DNA of 64,000 nt. It comes from Rickettsiales bacterium. Its GTDB lineage: Bacteria; Pseudomonadota; Alphaproteobacteria; Rickettsiales; Deianiraeaceae. The translations under genes were made by a program, and so were the position numbers. The notes under the pieces were generated by a model. That model made no database searches, was not told the DNA's origin, and saw only the letters and a program-made list of their open reading frames with translations. The DNA lies in NCBI GenBank assembly GCA_017444095.1, contig JAFSXM010000020.1, positions 1-64,000 of the forward strand. Reading direction: 5' to 3'. This document shows, in pieces, positions 18,766-27,292 of the stretch; position 1 is the first letter of the stretch, and the number at the start of each line of letters is the position of its first letter.

Positions 18766-18950
18766 ATAAAAAATAATAAAACTGATATAAAAGTATCAAA
18801 AAAAATCTTTCCTGTCAACATAATTATATTTGACTGATGTAGATAGATAATTTTTTTCTAATCATAACTGTATATTTCATGTAAAACAAAATTCTTGAAA
18901 ATAATATAATTTTTATTCTTTAAATTGGATATACATTTTATAAATACTTT

Positions 18951-19039
18951 GGAACGATGGCCGAGTGGTTTAAGGCGCACCCCTGGAAAGGGTGTATGGT
19001 GAATAGCCATCCAGGGTTCGAATCCCTGTCGTTCCGCCA
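18951..19039 (+). tRNA. tRNA-Ser (anticodon GGA)
   Basis: The acceptor stem GGAACGA pairs with TCGTTCC, the discriminator is G and the CCA is encoded. The anticodon stem CACCC/GGGTG closes a loop with GGA at 18985-18987, reading UCC/UCU serine codons. A variable arm of class II size (TATGGTGAATAGCCATC) and the T-loop GGTTCGAATCC are present. Confidence 0.97.
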
Positions 19040-19239
19040 TTAAAGTAATAATTTATTTAACAGCCAATATCTGTCCGCTGTGTTAAAACAAATTCTTGAT
19101 TTTTTCTATAATATATACAACAGCTTAAACCTTATAAAAGGTGTTATTTAAAAATGATTGTATATCTAATATTGCAATAAGTTAGTTTTCAATAAGATAT
19201 TTATTTGATTTAACAAGAGTTTATTTAAACATAGCATAT

Positions 19240-19268
19240 CTGACAATAAATTACTTGATTATTATAAT
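19240..19268 (+). promoter_or_regulatory. Sigma-70 promoter of tRNA-Val
   Basis: CTGACA at 19240-19245 and TATAAT at 19263-19268 are separated by 17 bases, and the tRNA begins 28 bases after the -10. It matches the consensus except for the first base. The rest of 19040-19239 is AT-rich and I find nothing in it. Confidence 0.65.
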
Positions 19269-19296
19269 ACCTTTAAACATAAAAACTTATCATTTT

Positions 19297-19372
19297 GGAT
19301 GGTTAGCTCAGTTGGTAGAGCATCACTTTGACGTAGTGAGGGTCACAGGTTCGAGTCCTGTACCATCCACCA
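19297..19372 (+). tRNA. tRNA-Val (anticodon GAC)
   Basis: The acceptor GGATGGT pairs with ACCATCC, the discriminator is A and the CCA is encoded. The D-arm is AGCTCAGTTGGTAGAGC, the anticodon loop TTGACGT has GAC at 19330-19332, and the T-arm loop is TTCGAGT. The cloverleaf is standard for a class I tRNA. Confidence 0.97.
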
Positions 19373-19394
19373 TATTGGTTTTATCTATTTGTTG

Positions 19395-20915
19395 TTATTT
19401 ACTACCATTACCACCGCCACCAATCTGTGCACCTATTACTTCCTTTTTTCCATTGTTTAGTAATTGTGGTTTAATATTTGCACTATTGTGTTGATCTATT
19501 GATATCTTGATATTTTTTGCTTTGTTTTCATTTTTATTTATTTGATCGATATCTGAAGCAGATATGAATTTTGCATTTAATTTATCGGTATTGTCTTTTG
19601 GCACAACTGCTATGTGCTCGTCTGCCGGTTCATCTTCCAACTCTTCTTCGTTTTGTTTTTTAGGGTCGCTTAATTTGCCTTGATTAATATCTTTCGATTC
19701 GTTATCAAACTTTTCATTTGCTAGTTTGTCAAGTTCTTCCGTCGATATTTCTTTTTCTTCTTCATTTTCTTTGTCTTTCTTTTTAAAGGCATTTTTGATG
19801 TTATTATTTTTCAGTTTATTTGTTTTGTTTTCTGCTTCTTTCTTATCCAACAATTTAGTTGTATTGATGTTTTTGTTATTATTGTTTTGCTCGTTTATGT
19901 TTGTTTGTTGTGTGTTTTGACTTGCGGATGTTGATACTTGTTTGCCTTTGTTATCAATTGCTTGTGTCTCATTTTTACCATCTAATACTTGTGTAAGTTG
20001 AGATACGATATCGTTTTTTTCTAATGTTGAAAGATCAGATCTCAAATCGGATGTATCTTTTGTCATCGATTGATAATTGATTTTCCCTTGTTCGTTTTTT
20101 TGTTTAATGACATCAAGATTTGTTTGAACTTGTTTAAAATTATTATCCAAATATGTCTTGATGATTGTTTGTAGTGCCACATTGAGTTGATTAGATTGTT
20201 CTTCCAGTTGTTTTTTATTATCTTTTTGAATTCCAAAAAAATCTTTCACACCATTGATAATCATTTGAATTACTTTTTCTATTTCACTCTTTTTTGCTTC
20301 ATCTTTTTCTGTTTGTGCTTTTTGATGTAATAAATTTGTGACTGAATGCACAATATCGGCCAGATTGCCACTTATTGTTTCATTTTTGCTATTTTTTATA
20401 TTAACATTACCAAAACTGGCAATCTCATTTGACCCTATTAAACCTTTTTTTATAGCATTTGATTTTCCTGCGGCACTTATGTAGTTATTGTTCCTCATTA
20501 TAGTGTTTCGACCTTTCATTTCATTTTTTTCCCATTGCATAAACTTGTCTTGTTCGTACTTAATGGCACCATTAAGTTGCTCTTCTAAATTTTTTATTTC
20601 TTGTGTATACTGCTTTATTTTTGGATCTTCACTCATTTTTTTTTCAAAATCTTTATCATCTCTGTGTTTTTTGGTGTATTTTTGTATTGCATCAGCCATT
20701 TCCGCTCTTTTCTTCTCTAATGCTTTTTGATATATATTCTGTGTTTTCTGAATTTTATTTTCCACTTTCAGCATTTCTTCATATACTTTTTTAGCATTTT
20801 TTGAATATAGATGAATACCATCTTGTACTCTATCTTGTTGAAATAAATCTGCACACGAAAATAAATATGTTCGTAATTCATCGAATGTATAATGGTAATT
20901 GTTTTGTTGTTGCAT
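19395..20915 (-). CDS. Unknown coiled-coil, low-complexity protein
   Basis: A 506-residue protein of unknown family. Residues 1-130 are helical, with long charged heptad-like stretches (KKVYEEMLKVENKIQ, KIKQYTQEIKNLEEQL). A Gly/Asn segment follows at 135-170, then another helical region to about 320. A disordered Asn/Lys/Glu half comes next, with an acidic patch EEELEDEPADEH, and the chain ends in GGGGNGSK. No signal peptide or span. It is convergent with tRNA-Val, 22 bases from its end. Size, coiled coils and disorder recall scaffold or secreted effector proteins, but no sequence motif proves either. Confidence 0.6.
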   Translation of the reverse strand: MQQQNNYHYTFDELRTYLFSCADLFQQDRVQDGIHLYSKNAKKVYEEMLKVENKIQKTQNIYQKALEKKRAEMADAIQKYTKKHRDDKDFEKKMSEDPKIKQYTQEIKNLEEQLNGAIKYEQDKFMQWEKNEMKGRNTIMRNNNYISAAGKSNAIKKGLIGSNEIASFGNVNIKNSKNETISGNLADIVHSVTNLLHQKAQTEKDEAKKSEIEKVIQMIINGVKDFFGIQKDNKKQLEEQSNQLNVALQTIIKTYLDNNFKQVQTNLDVIKQKNEQGKINYQSMTKDTSDLRSDLSTLEKNDIVSQLTQVLDGKNETQAIDNKGKQVSTSASQNTQQTNINEQNNNNKNINTTKLLDKKEAENKTNKLKNNNIKNAFKKKDKENEEEKEISTEELDKLANEKFDNESKDINQGKLSDPKKQNEEELEDEPADEHIAVVPKDNTDKLNAKFISASDIDQINKNENKAKNIKISIDQHNSANIKPQLLNNGKKEVIGAQIGGGGNGSK

Positions 20916-20933
20916 ATTTTATATCGTTATAAT
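20904..20933 (+). promoter_or_regulatory. Candidate promoter upstream of cysS
   Basis: TTGTTG at 20904-20909 and TATAAT at 20928-20933 with an 18-base spacer, pointing towards cysS (ATG at 21018). It overlaps the start of the divergent unknown gene. The -35 match is moderate and the region is AT-rich, so chance is possible. Confidence 0.35.
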
Positions 20934-21017
20934 AATATCTTTTTTTTTCTACGAAAACAAGTTTTATTTATTGAAAATAACAAAACTGATAGAATAGTTT
21001 TAACAGAATGGCATTTT

Positions 21018-22172
21018 ATGCTGAAAATAAATAATACCATTGGCGGAATGATGGATTTTGTGCCAATGGATAAAAAAAATGTAAGAATGTATGTATGTGG
21101 CCCAACTGTGTATAATAGGATACATATTGGGAATGCAAGGAGTATTGTTATTTTTGATGTATTGTTTAGGTTATTGAGGAACATATACGGTGCAGATTGT
21201 GTTAAGTATGCAAGAAATATAACTGATATTGATGACAAAATCATTAAAGCATCAATAGATAACAATATTACAGAAACGGAGTTAACACAAAAAACAATAA
21301 AATATTTTCACGAAGATTGTGAGTATTTAAAATGCTTGCAACCAACTTTTGAGCCAAAAGTGAGCGAAGAGATACCTGAAATCATTAAAACAATAGAAAA
21401 GATTATTGCTAACGGACATGCTTATGTTGAGAATGGAAATGTTATGTTTTCAGTTGAGAGCTATGCTGAATATGGGCAATTATCTAATAGAAAAATAGAA
21501 ACTAATATTCAAAACGAAAGAATTGCAAAAAGTGAATATAAACACAATCAAGATGATTTTTTATTATGGAAAAAAACAGAAGAGGGGATCACTTGGGATA
21601 GTCCTTGGGGTAAAGGTAGACCCGGCTGGCATATAGAGTGTTCTGCTATGTCAAATAAATATCTGGGTGAGAATTTTGATATACATGGGGGTGGAGCGGA
21701 TTTAAAATTTCCGCATCACGAAAATGAAATAGCACAATCAAAATGTGCAAATATTGGCTCCGTTTTTGCAAAATATTGGATACATAATGGTTTTTTAATG
21801 GTTGAAGGACAAAAAATGTCAAAATCACTTGGTAATTTCATTATGGTAGATGAAATTAGAAAACAAGGTGTTAATGGCAATGTTTTGCGATTAGCCTTAC
21901 TAACAACTCAATATAGAAAACCAATGAATTTCACTAATAAACTGCTACAAGATAGCGAAAAAATGTTGTATAAATTTTCAAAATGTTTAGATAAAATTGA
22001 TAAACATGAACTTAATGGTTTTGTATTAAGTGAAGACGACATATCTTCATTGTGTCAAGATTTAAATACTACCAAGTATATTGCTGATATAAATAAAGCA
22101 TTTAATGATAAACAATATTTATTGGTTATAAAAATGCTTGATTTTATTGGTATTGATTTGGTAAATTTTTAA
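21018..22172 (+). CDS. cysS: Cysteinyl-tRNA synthetase, C-terminally short
   Basis: A 384-residue class I synthetase. The zinc ligands are in [19 protein letters not shown] and [10 protein letters not shown]. The HIGH-type motif is HIGNAR and the KMSKS motif is intact ([10 protein letters not shown]). The catalytic core and DALR-type helices run to about residue 380, but the protein stops after [10 protein letters not shown]. Usual bacterial CysS is about 460 residues and continues with the 'R-x-x-A-R-x-x-K-D-x-x-x-A-D-x-I-R-D' anticodon-recognition part, which is missing here. No continuation appears in other frames downstream. The ATG at 21018 gives the normal N-terminus; the open frame upstream is not used. 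Confidence 0.92.
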   Translation: MLKINNTIGGMMDFVPMDKKNVRMYVCGPTVYNRIHIGNARSIVIFDVLFRLLRNIYGADCVKYARNITDIDDKIIKASIDNNITETELTQKTIKYFHEDCEYLKCLQPTFEPKVSEEIPEIIKTIEKIIANGHAYVENGNVMFSVESYAEYGQLSNRKIETNIQNERIAKSEYKHNQDDFLLWKKTEEGITWDSPWGKGRPGWHIECSAMSNKYLGENFDIHGGGADLKFPHHENEIAQSKCANIGSVFAKYWIHNGFLMVEGQKMSKSLGNFIMVDEIRKQGVNGNVLRLALLTTQYRKPMNFTNKLLQDSEKMLYKFSKCLDKIDKHELNGFVLSEDDISSLCQDLNTTKYIADINKAFNDKQYLLVIKMLDFIGIDLVNF

Positions 22173-22211
22173 AAAGGTTGGTTAAGAGATTTTGTTGATT
22201 ATTTTGTTGAT

Positions 22212-23132
22212 ATGGCTTATAATAGTGTTGCTCCGTTGGAAAATTTATTTGTTTTTGACATTGAAACGATACCTGATATTAGTTTGGCAAGTGAATTGTG
22301 TGGTGGAATGCTAAAAAATCCAGCAAATGAAATGGACGGAAGATATACAAAAGACGAGATTGAAAAAATGTCAGTTTTTGAAAAAGAAGATTTAATGACG
22401 AGGTATCATTTGGAGCAACATAAAAATGATTTTCTCCGTCAACCTTTTCATAAGATTTCCTGTATAAGTTATTTAATTGCCGGAATTGAATATGATGATT
22501 TTGGAAAAGAGAAATATGTTTTTAAAAAACTGGAAAGTTGCAGTTGCTTTGAGGATGTGAAAGAAGAGAAAACTGAATATAGTTGTGCGAATGGAAGTGA
22601 GAAGAGGGTAATTGAATACATTTGGAATGTATTAAAGCATTACAAACCAAAAATCGTGTCGTTTAATGGTAAGATGTTTGATATAAATGTGCTAAAATGT
22701 AAAGCATTGAAGTATGGGATTGATTGCGGGTGGTATTTTGAATATGGCGGAAAATTTGATGGTTATGAATACCCTTATGCAAATTCTCACTTTGATTTGT
22801 TGTATAAATATGGTGCTTATACATTGCACGAGATGTGTATAATGTTAAACATTCCTTGTAAGTTGGGTGTTGATGGTTCAAGAGTTAGTAGTTTATATTA
22901 TGAAGGAAAATATAAAGAAATTTGTGAATATTGTGAGACAGATGTGTTGGCAACATATTTAATATATTTGAGAATGGCATTAACACAAGGAATGATTGAT
23001 AAGACGGAATATAATAAGTGTATTATTGATATCGAAAATGATTTGATTGCAAAAAAAGATAAAAAGAATGGTTTAAAAGAATTTTTAGATGCTTGGCATA
23101 GATTAAATCCAGATGGTATTATTCTAAACTAA
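22212..23132 (+). CDS. Predicted 3'-5' exonuclease, PolB-like (DNA_pol_B_exo2 type)
   Basis: A 306-residue DEDD-type exonuclease. Exo I is VFDIETIPD (residues 14-22). Exo II is in IVSFNGKMFDINVLKCKALKYG, with the N-G-x-x-F-D pattern. Exo III is YCETDVLATYLIYLR, where the last catalytic Asp lies. The family is found alone, without a polymerase domain, in many alphaproteobacteria, with a presumed repair or RNA/DNA trimming role. It lies 39 bases after cysS. Length is slightly above the usual 250-290. Confidence 0.82.
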   Translation: MAYNSVAPLENLFVFDIETIPDISLASELCGGMLKNPANEMDGRYTKDEIEKMSVFEKEDLMTRYHLEQHKNDFLRQPFHKISCISYLIAGIEYDDFGKEKYVFKKLESCSCFEDVKEEKTEYSCANGSEKRVIEYIWNVLKHYKPKIVSFNGKMFDINVLKCKALKYGIDCGWYFEYGGKFDGYEYPYANSHFDLLYKYGAYTLHEMCIMLNIPCKLGVDGSRVSSLYYEGKYKEICEYCETDVLATYLIYLRMALTQGMIDKTEYNKCIIDIENDLIAKKDKKNGLKEFLDAWHRLNPDGIILN

Positions 23133-23145
23133 ATTAATAATGTAA

Positions 23146-24714
23146 TCAATATTTTCGTATGCTTCCTGCATTGTATTGATTTATGCCGGTGGTGTTATAT
23201 TTGGTAGCCATTTCGTTGTTTATGTCTTTTTGTGTTAGTTGATTATAAGGTGGCATATAAGTATAACCACCAACATAAGGTGTTTGAGACAAAAGATTGA
23301 GTTGTGATGCTTGCTCCTGTTCTTCTATATCTTGTTGTTCGTTGTTTGCACTTGCCAGAATACATCCGCCACCTATACCAAGCAAAGCACCGCCACCCAA
23401 CATTGGGGCACCAATCTTCATATACTTAGGAAAATCAACATTTTTGAGCTTGTTGATTTCTTCTACTGATATATGTTTTATGGTTTTTACTGGATATTTA
23501 CTAAATTTTCCATTTTTTCCAGCCTCAAAAACATCAAAACAATCTTTCGCTTCGTTGTAAACATATTTCATTTGTTTACCATTTTCTTTAAAGAAAATTT
23601 CCTTACCATTATTTGAAGTTAATTGTAAAGTTGCTCCTGATTTAGAACTGAATTGGCTTTCTTCAAAAACATTGAATGTATTTGTTTCTTTGTCAAAAAC
23701 TGCTTTTAATGTTTTTCCGTCTTGCTGGAATGTAATTTGATTACTTGTCCGTTGTGATTGTAATTTTTGTTGTAAATCATCAAAGACATCTTTATTCCAT
23801 TCGGCAGATATATTTTGTGCTGGATTTGTTGAAAATTCTCCTTTGTCATTTTGTTCAAATAAATTATAAGTCTTGCTATCTTCGTCAAATACAGCTTTAT
23901 ATGTTTTACCGTCTTTTGTATAAATAAATTCATTGCTTGATTGCTGTGTTTGTAGCTTTTGCTGTAAATCACTAAAAAGTGTATTATTATCACCGCCAGA
24001 TGTAATTGATTGCGATGGTGTTGTGTTAAAGCCATCGGATGTTTTTTCATATATATCCCATTTTTTCGTATCTGCATCAAATACAGCTTTGTTGCCATTC
24101 TCCAGAATAAGTGTATTACTATCTTTTTGTGCTTGTAGTTTTGCTTGAAGATTTGTAAAATCAGTGTTATTTTCAGAAGTTATGGTTTTAATTGGGTTTT
24201 CACTGAATTTTCCACTGTTGTCTTTTTCAAATAATTTGTATGTATTTGTTTCTTTGTCAAAAACTGCTTTATAATCTTTACCATTTTCACTGAAAGTGAT
24301 TTCATTGCTATTTTTTTGTGCCGTTAATTTATCATTTAATGTATTTACTGTATCATTTTCTGCATTGATTTGTTTTTTTAATGTTTCATGTTTTGGGTTG
24401 TTTTTTTCTGCTTCAATTGCATCGTGTCTACTCTTACAAGCTTTGTAGATAAAAAAAATTGCACCAATAATGGCTAATGTTGCAAGAATAAGAAGTATAA
24501 TGCCAATAGCTTTTTTGATTTTTGCATTTTGTTTTTTCTTTTTAAAATTGTCCACTTTTGGATTTGAATACCATATACTATCCATTTCTTCAATGGTTGT
24601 GGCCTCGAGTATTTTATTGGCTTTTTCTTTATCGCCTTTGTCCATAGCCATGTTCCATAGGTCTTCTTTATACCATTTTGCTTGTAGAGATGAAGATTTG
24701 GAAACTTTCTTCAT
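23146..24714 (-). CDS. Membrane protein with five tandem 60-residue repeats
   Basis: A 522-residue unknown protein. A cytoplasmic N-terminus with a helical motif (NKILEATTIEEMDSIWYSNP, 33-52) precedes one span at 69-92 (IGIILLILATLAIIGAIFF). Five repeats follow (about 126-423), then a Gly-rich second hydrophobic stretch (APMLGGGALLGIGGGCILA, 436-454) and a Gln/Tyr-rich tail. Each repeat has L-Q-x-K-L-x-x-Q-x-x-S-N-x-x-x-x, G-K-x-x-K-A-V-F-D-x-E/D-T/S-x-T/K-x-x-x-x-F/Y-E. The repeats are close enough to suggest recent duplication. The topology resembles a coiled-coil or beta-hairpin stalk outside the inner membrane, but no family is recognised. Confidence 0.65.
   Translation of the reverse strand: MKKVSKSSSLQAKWYKEDLWNMAMDKGDKEKANKILEATTIEEMDSIWYSNPKVDNFKKKKQNAKIKKAIGIILLILATLAIIGAIFFIYKACKSRHDAIEAEKNNPKHETLKKQINAENDTVNTLNDKLTAQKNSNEITFSENGKDYKAVFDKETNTYKLFEKDNSGKFSENPIKTITSENNTDFTNLQAKLQAQKDSNTLILENGNKAVFDADTKKWDIYEKTSDGFNTTPSQSITSGGDNNTLFSDLQQKLQTQQSSNEFIYTKDGKTYKAVFDEDSKTYNLFEQNDKGEFSTNPAQNISAEWNKDVFDDLQQKLQSQRTSNQITFQQDGKTLKAVFDKETNTFNVFEESQFSSKSGATLQLTSNNGKEIFFKENGKQMKYVYNEAKDCFDVFEAGKNGKFSKYPVKTIKHISVEEINKLKNVDFPKYMKIGAPMLGGGALLGIGGGCILASANNEQQDIEEQEQASQLNLLSQTPYVGGYTYMPPYNQLTQKDINNEMATKYNTTGINQYNAGSIRKY
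23446..24339 (-). repeat. Tandem protein-coding repeats (units of 61-64 codons)
   Basis: Units start at about residues 126, 189, 250, 314 and 363 of the 23146-24714 product. Units 1-4 share the L-Q-x-K-L-x-x-Q and K-A-V-F-D signatures. The fourth lacks its linker and the fifth is the most divergent (MKYVYNEAKDCFDVFE). Nucleotide identity is lower than protein similarity, so the array is not very recent. Confidence 0.7.
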
Positions 24715-24818
24715 ATATTGTTAGTTGTTTAACGCTTTTATTATAGTTAATAATACATATATTGCAAATTTAAAGTTGTTTTACAATGATTTCTTTGTAT
24801 AATGACGTAGATAAATAA

Positions 24819-25730
24819 ATGTTAATATTATTCAAACAGAGTTTAAAATATAGTATAAGTTGCATGCTGTGTGTGCTAACTATAAAAACAGCCACAGCTG
24901 ATGACATTAAAATGCCAGTCTCAACATATAGGGCACTATATGCTTATAGTGGTAAAATTGATACAAATAATTCTAAATTAGATGACAATATCGACGATGG
25001 TGTTAAAAATGATGTTAAAAATAAAAATGATAACAACCAGATGTTTTCATTTGTCAACAATATAGATAATGTTGAGGCGAAAAAGAAAGACAAACAAGCT
25101 AATGTAAATAAATACAATGATACATTTATTTTTGCGGGTATTGGTTTTGGAACATCTGGATTGGGTTTGAATGCCGGTGGTAATTATAAGATGTTTGGTA
25201 TCAGGTTTTCAGTTCAAACATTACAAATTAACTCACCTTTAAAAATTAACAAGAAAGTTTCTTTAAAACTATTTCATGGAGGAGATTATGGTGTTGATTT
25301 TATGTTAAGACCAACAAGCTATTTGCATATAGACATTGGTTTTCATTATTTTAAAAATATTGTTAGTGTTTATTATAGAAACACAGATCTTCTTCGCAAT
25401 ATTGGATTGAGGGGTTATAATCTCACGGCGGGTGGAGAAGTTGATGTAAAAATAGGAGATAAAATTGTTCCTTATTTTGGTTTTGGCTTTAATATTCGTT
25501 TATTTGCACAATTATATCTGGATATAGACTTTGGAATTATGTTAACAGGTGATTATAAAATAAAATCATTTCAAGTTTATCTTGAAGATAGTGCTAAAAA
25601 TCGTGCAGTTGTAGATGTTAACCCTTCATATAAAGACATTGAATACATAACAAATTATAAAGCAGAACAAAATAATTATAAAGTATGGCCAATTGCAAAG
25701 ATAGGTTTTTCATATAGATATAACTTGTAG
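24819..25730 (+). CDS. Outer-membrane beta-barrel protein
   Basis: A 303-residue exported protein. The signal peptide spans residues 1-27 (SCMLCVLTIKTATA-DD). A low-complexity Asp/Asn/Lys linker to about residue 95 leads to a barrel of alternating aromatic/Gly strands (FIFAGIGFGTSGLGLNAGG, VPYFGFGFNIRLF) ending in IGFSYRYNL. The size fits an 8-10 stranded barrel. It is a second, different barrel from the one at 6657. The divergent neighbour is the repeat membrane protein, 104 bases away. Surface role and ligand are unknown. Confidence 0.7.
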   Translation: MLILFKQSLKYSISCMLCVLTIKTATADDIKMPVSTYRALYAYSGKIDTNNSKLDDNIDDGVKNDVKNKNDNNQMFSFVNNIDNVEAKKKDKQANVNKYNDTFIFAGIGFGTSGLGLNAGGNYKMFGIRFSVQTLQINSPLKINKKVSLKLFHGGDYGVDFMLRPTSYLHIDIGFHYFKNIVSVYYRNTDLLRNIGLRGYNLTAGGEVDVKIGDKIVPYFGFGFNIRLFAQLYLDIDFGIMLTGDYKIKSFQVYLEDSAKNRAVVDVNPSYKDIEYITNYKAEQNNYKVWPIAKIGFSYRYNL

Positions 25731-25788
25731 ATTTTTACTATACATAAATATTTTTACAATACATAAACAATTCATTAACACATTTATG

Positions 25789-26514
25789 TTATGGTATAAT
25801 TATCATTGCAGAACTTTTGAGAATTTTTAGTAAATCTTCTGGATTTTCAACGGTTATGAAATCAAGTGTGGCATCAACTTTAAAATTAGTTGGCAGTTGA
25901 TTTGGAAATATTTCATCTAAATAAAGTGTTAAATCTTCAACACTGGCATTACTTAAATTAACAAATGTTGGATATTTTGGCATATACGGAAATTTTGGGA
26001 GTTGGTCTAAAAAGACAACTTTTCCGCCAAACATAGATGGCAATGAAAACTTTGTTCCTTTACTTTTTTTTGCTTTTACACCATCTAATTCAAATTGCTC
26101 TCTTGTTTTTCTACCTATCATATAGTCTATATCCGGTAGTTGTGTTAAATGTGTCTTTATTACATTTAAAAAATCAGGATTTAAATAAGACCATAGATTT
26201 ATGTTTGGTGTAATTTTTTCCGTATTATACGACGGAACTCTTGGTATGTCTTTGTTGATTTTTGTGGTCTGTGTATCTTTTGGCATTAAACCTTTTATTG
26301 TTGCTGATGGAAATAAACTTTCTTTACTAATTAACTCAACTGATGGTATTTTATCTGTTATTATGTCAAATAATCCGCCTGCATTAGAAGAATTGATCGA
26401 AAATATTATTGAGAAACCAAACAATAGTTTGGCAAAAACATATCTATTTTTTTTATATTGTTTTTTGTGTGTTTTACTGATTTCCACCGAACGATTGTTG
26501 CATTTGTAAGACAT
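25789..26514 (-). CDS. Unknown exported protein
   Basis: A 241-residue protein with a 27-residue basic leader before a hydrophobic stretch (YVFAKLLFGFSIIFSINSSNA-GG, about 25-47) that looks like a signal peptide with a long n-region, or a membrane anchor. The mature part is Pro-rich (FPYMPKYPTFVNL, IFPNQLPTNF), contains a D-I-D-Y-M-I-G-R-K segment, and ends with a strand-like LKSSAMIIIP. No domain is recognised. It converges on the barrel gene and may act in the envelope. Confidence 0.6.
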   Translation of the reverse strand: MSYKCNNRSVEISKTHKKQYKKNRYVFAKLLFGFSIIFSINSSNAGGLFDIITDKIPSVELISKESLFPSATIKGLMPKDTQTTKINKDIPRVPSYNTEKITPNINLWSYLNPDFLNVIKTHLTQLPDIDYMIGRKTREQFELDGVKAKKSKGTKFSLPSMFGGKVVFLDQLPKFPYMPKYPTFVNLSNASVEDLTLYLDEIFPNQLPTNFKVDATLDFITVENPEDLLKILKSSAMIIIP

Positions 26515-26643
26515 ATTGTGTTTATATCAAAAAAAATCATAAACACAATTTTATGATAAAAAAGAGTTATTTTTATGATGTGTGATTAAAAAAATAAAAC
26601 TTGTTTTTTATTAAAGCGGTTATACTCATATTACATAAGTTGT

Positions 26644-26737
26644 GGTGAAGTGGCTGAGTGGTCGAAAGCGGCTTCCTGCTAAGAAGTTATATGGACCAAA
26701 ATCTGTATCCAGGGTTCGAATCCCTGCTTCACCGCCA
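26644..26737 (+). tRNA. tRNA-Ser (anticodon GCT)
   Basis: The acceptor GGTGAAG pairs with CTTCACC, followed by discriminator G and an encoded CCA. The anticodon stem GCTTC/GAAGT (one G-T pair) carries GCT at 26678-26680, reading AGC/AGU. There is a long class II variable arm (ATATGGACCAAAATCTGTATC) and T-loop TTCGAAT. Confidence 0.96.
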
Positions 26738-26926
26738 CGATATTTGCAGATTATTTCATTATTTTTATATTAAAATCAACCTTTAATTATATTTTTGCTT
26801 TAATTATAGTGTATAGGCTTATATTTATATTTTTAGTTTTACATAAAGTTAAAAAAACATAAAATAACAAGACATTGTCTTCCGTGCAAATATGTGTTGT
26901 GGAAATGCTTTTTATGAATTAAAGAT

Positions 26927-27274
26927 ATGTCGTATTTTGATAATTTTGATTTTTCATTAAACAACGATATAAGGTATATCACAGAAGAGCAGGTTAATGC
27001 TTCTTATTACGGAGAATATGACGGATGTTATGAAAGTGATAATCGCGAACTACTTGGGGAGATTGCACTATGGCGGGCTGTTTTGTTGCAAGCTTTTATT
27101 GATTTAAAAAGTAAATCTAAAAAAAAACGAAATCAACCTATCATACAGGAAGCAAAAAATTGGTTTTTAAATAAAAATCAGGAAAATGTTATAGACATAT
27201 GTGATATGGCTAATTGTAGTTATAATTTGATTAAAAATACCGCAAATGATATCTTAAAACAAGAGATTTCTTAA
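26927..27274 (+). CDS. Conserved-looking small protein next to dnaA
   Basis: A 115-residue soluble protein. The block LLGEIALWRAVLLQAFIDL followed by EAKNWF and VIDICDMANCSYNLIK resembles a small alphaproteobacterial/phage family with the pattern 'W-R-A-V-x-x-Q-A-x-x-D...A-x-x-W-x...F-x-x-V-C-x-x-A'. The function is unknown. It is convergent with dnaA, 18 bases between stops. The N-terminus is acidic. The upstream stretch 26738-26926 is AT-rich with no recognisable element. Confidence 0.6.
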   Translation: MSYFDNFDFSLNNDIRYITEEQVNASYYGEYDGCYESDNRELLGEIALWRAVLLQAFIDLKSKSKKKRNQPIIQEAKNWFLNKNQENVIDICDMANCSYNLIKNTANDILKQEIS

Positions 27275-27292
27275 TAGCTATTGTTTATAAAT

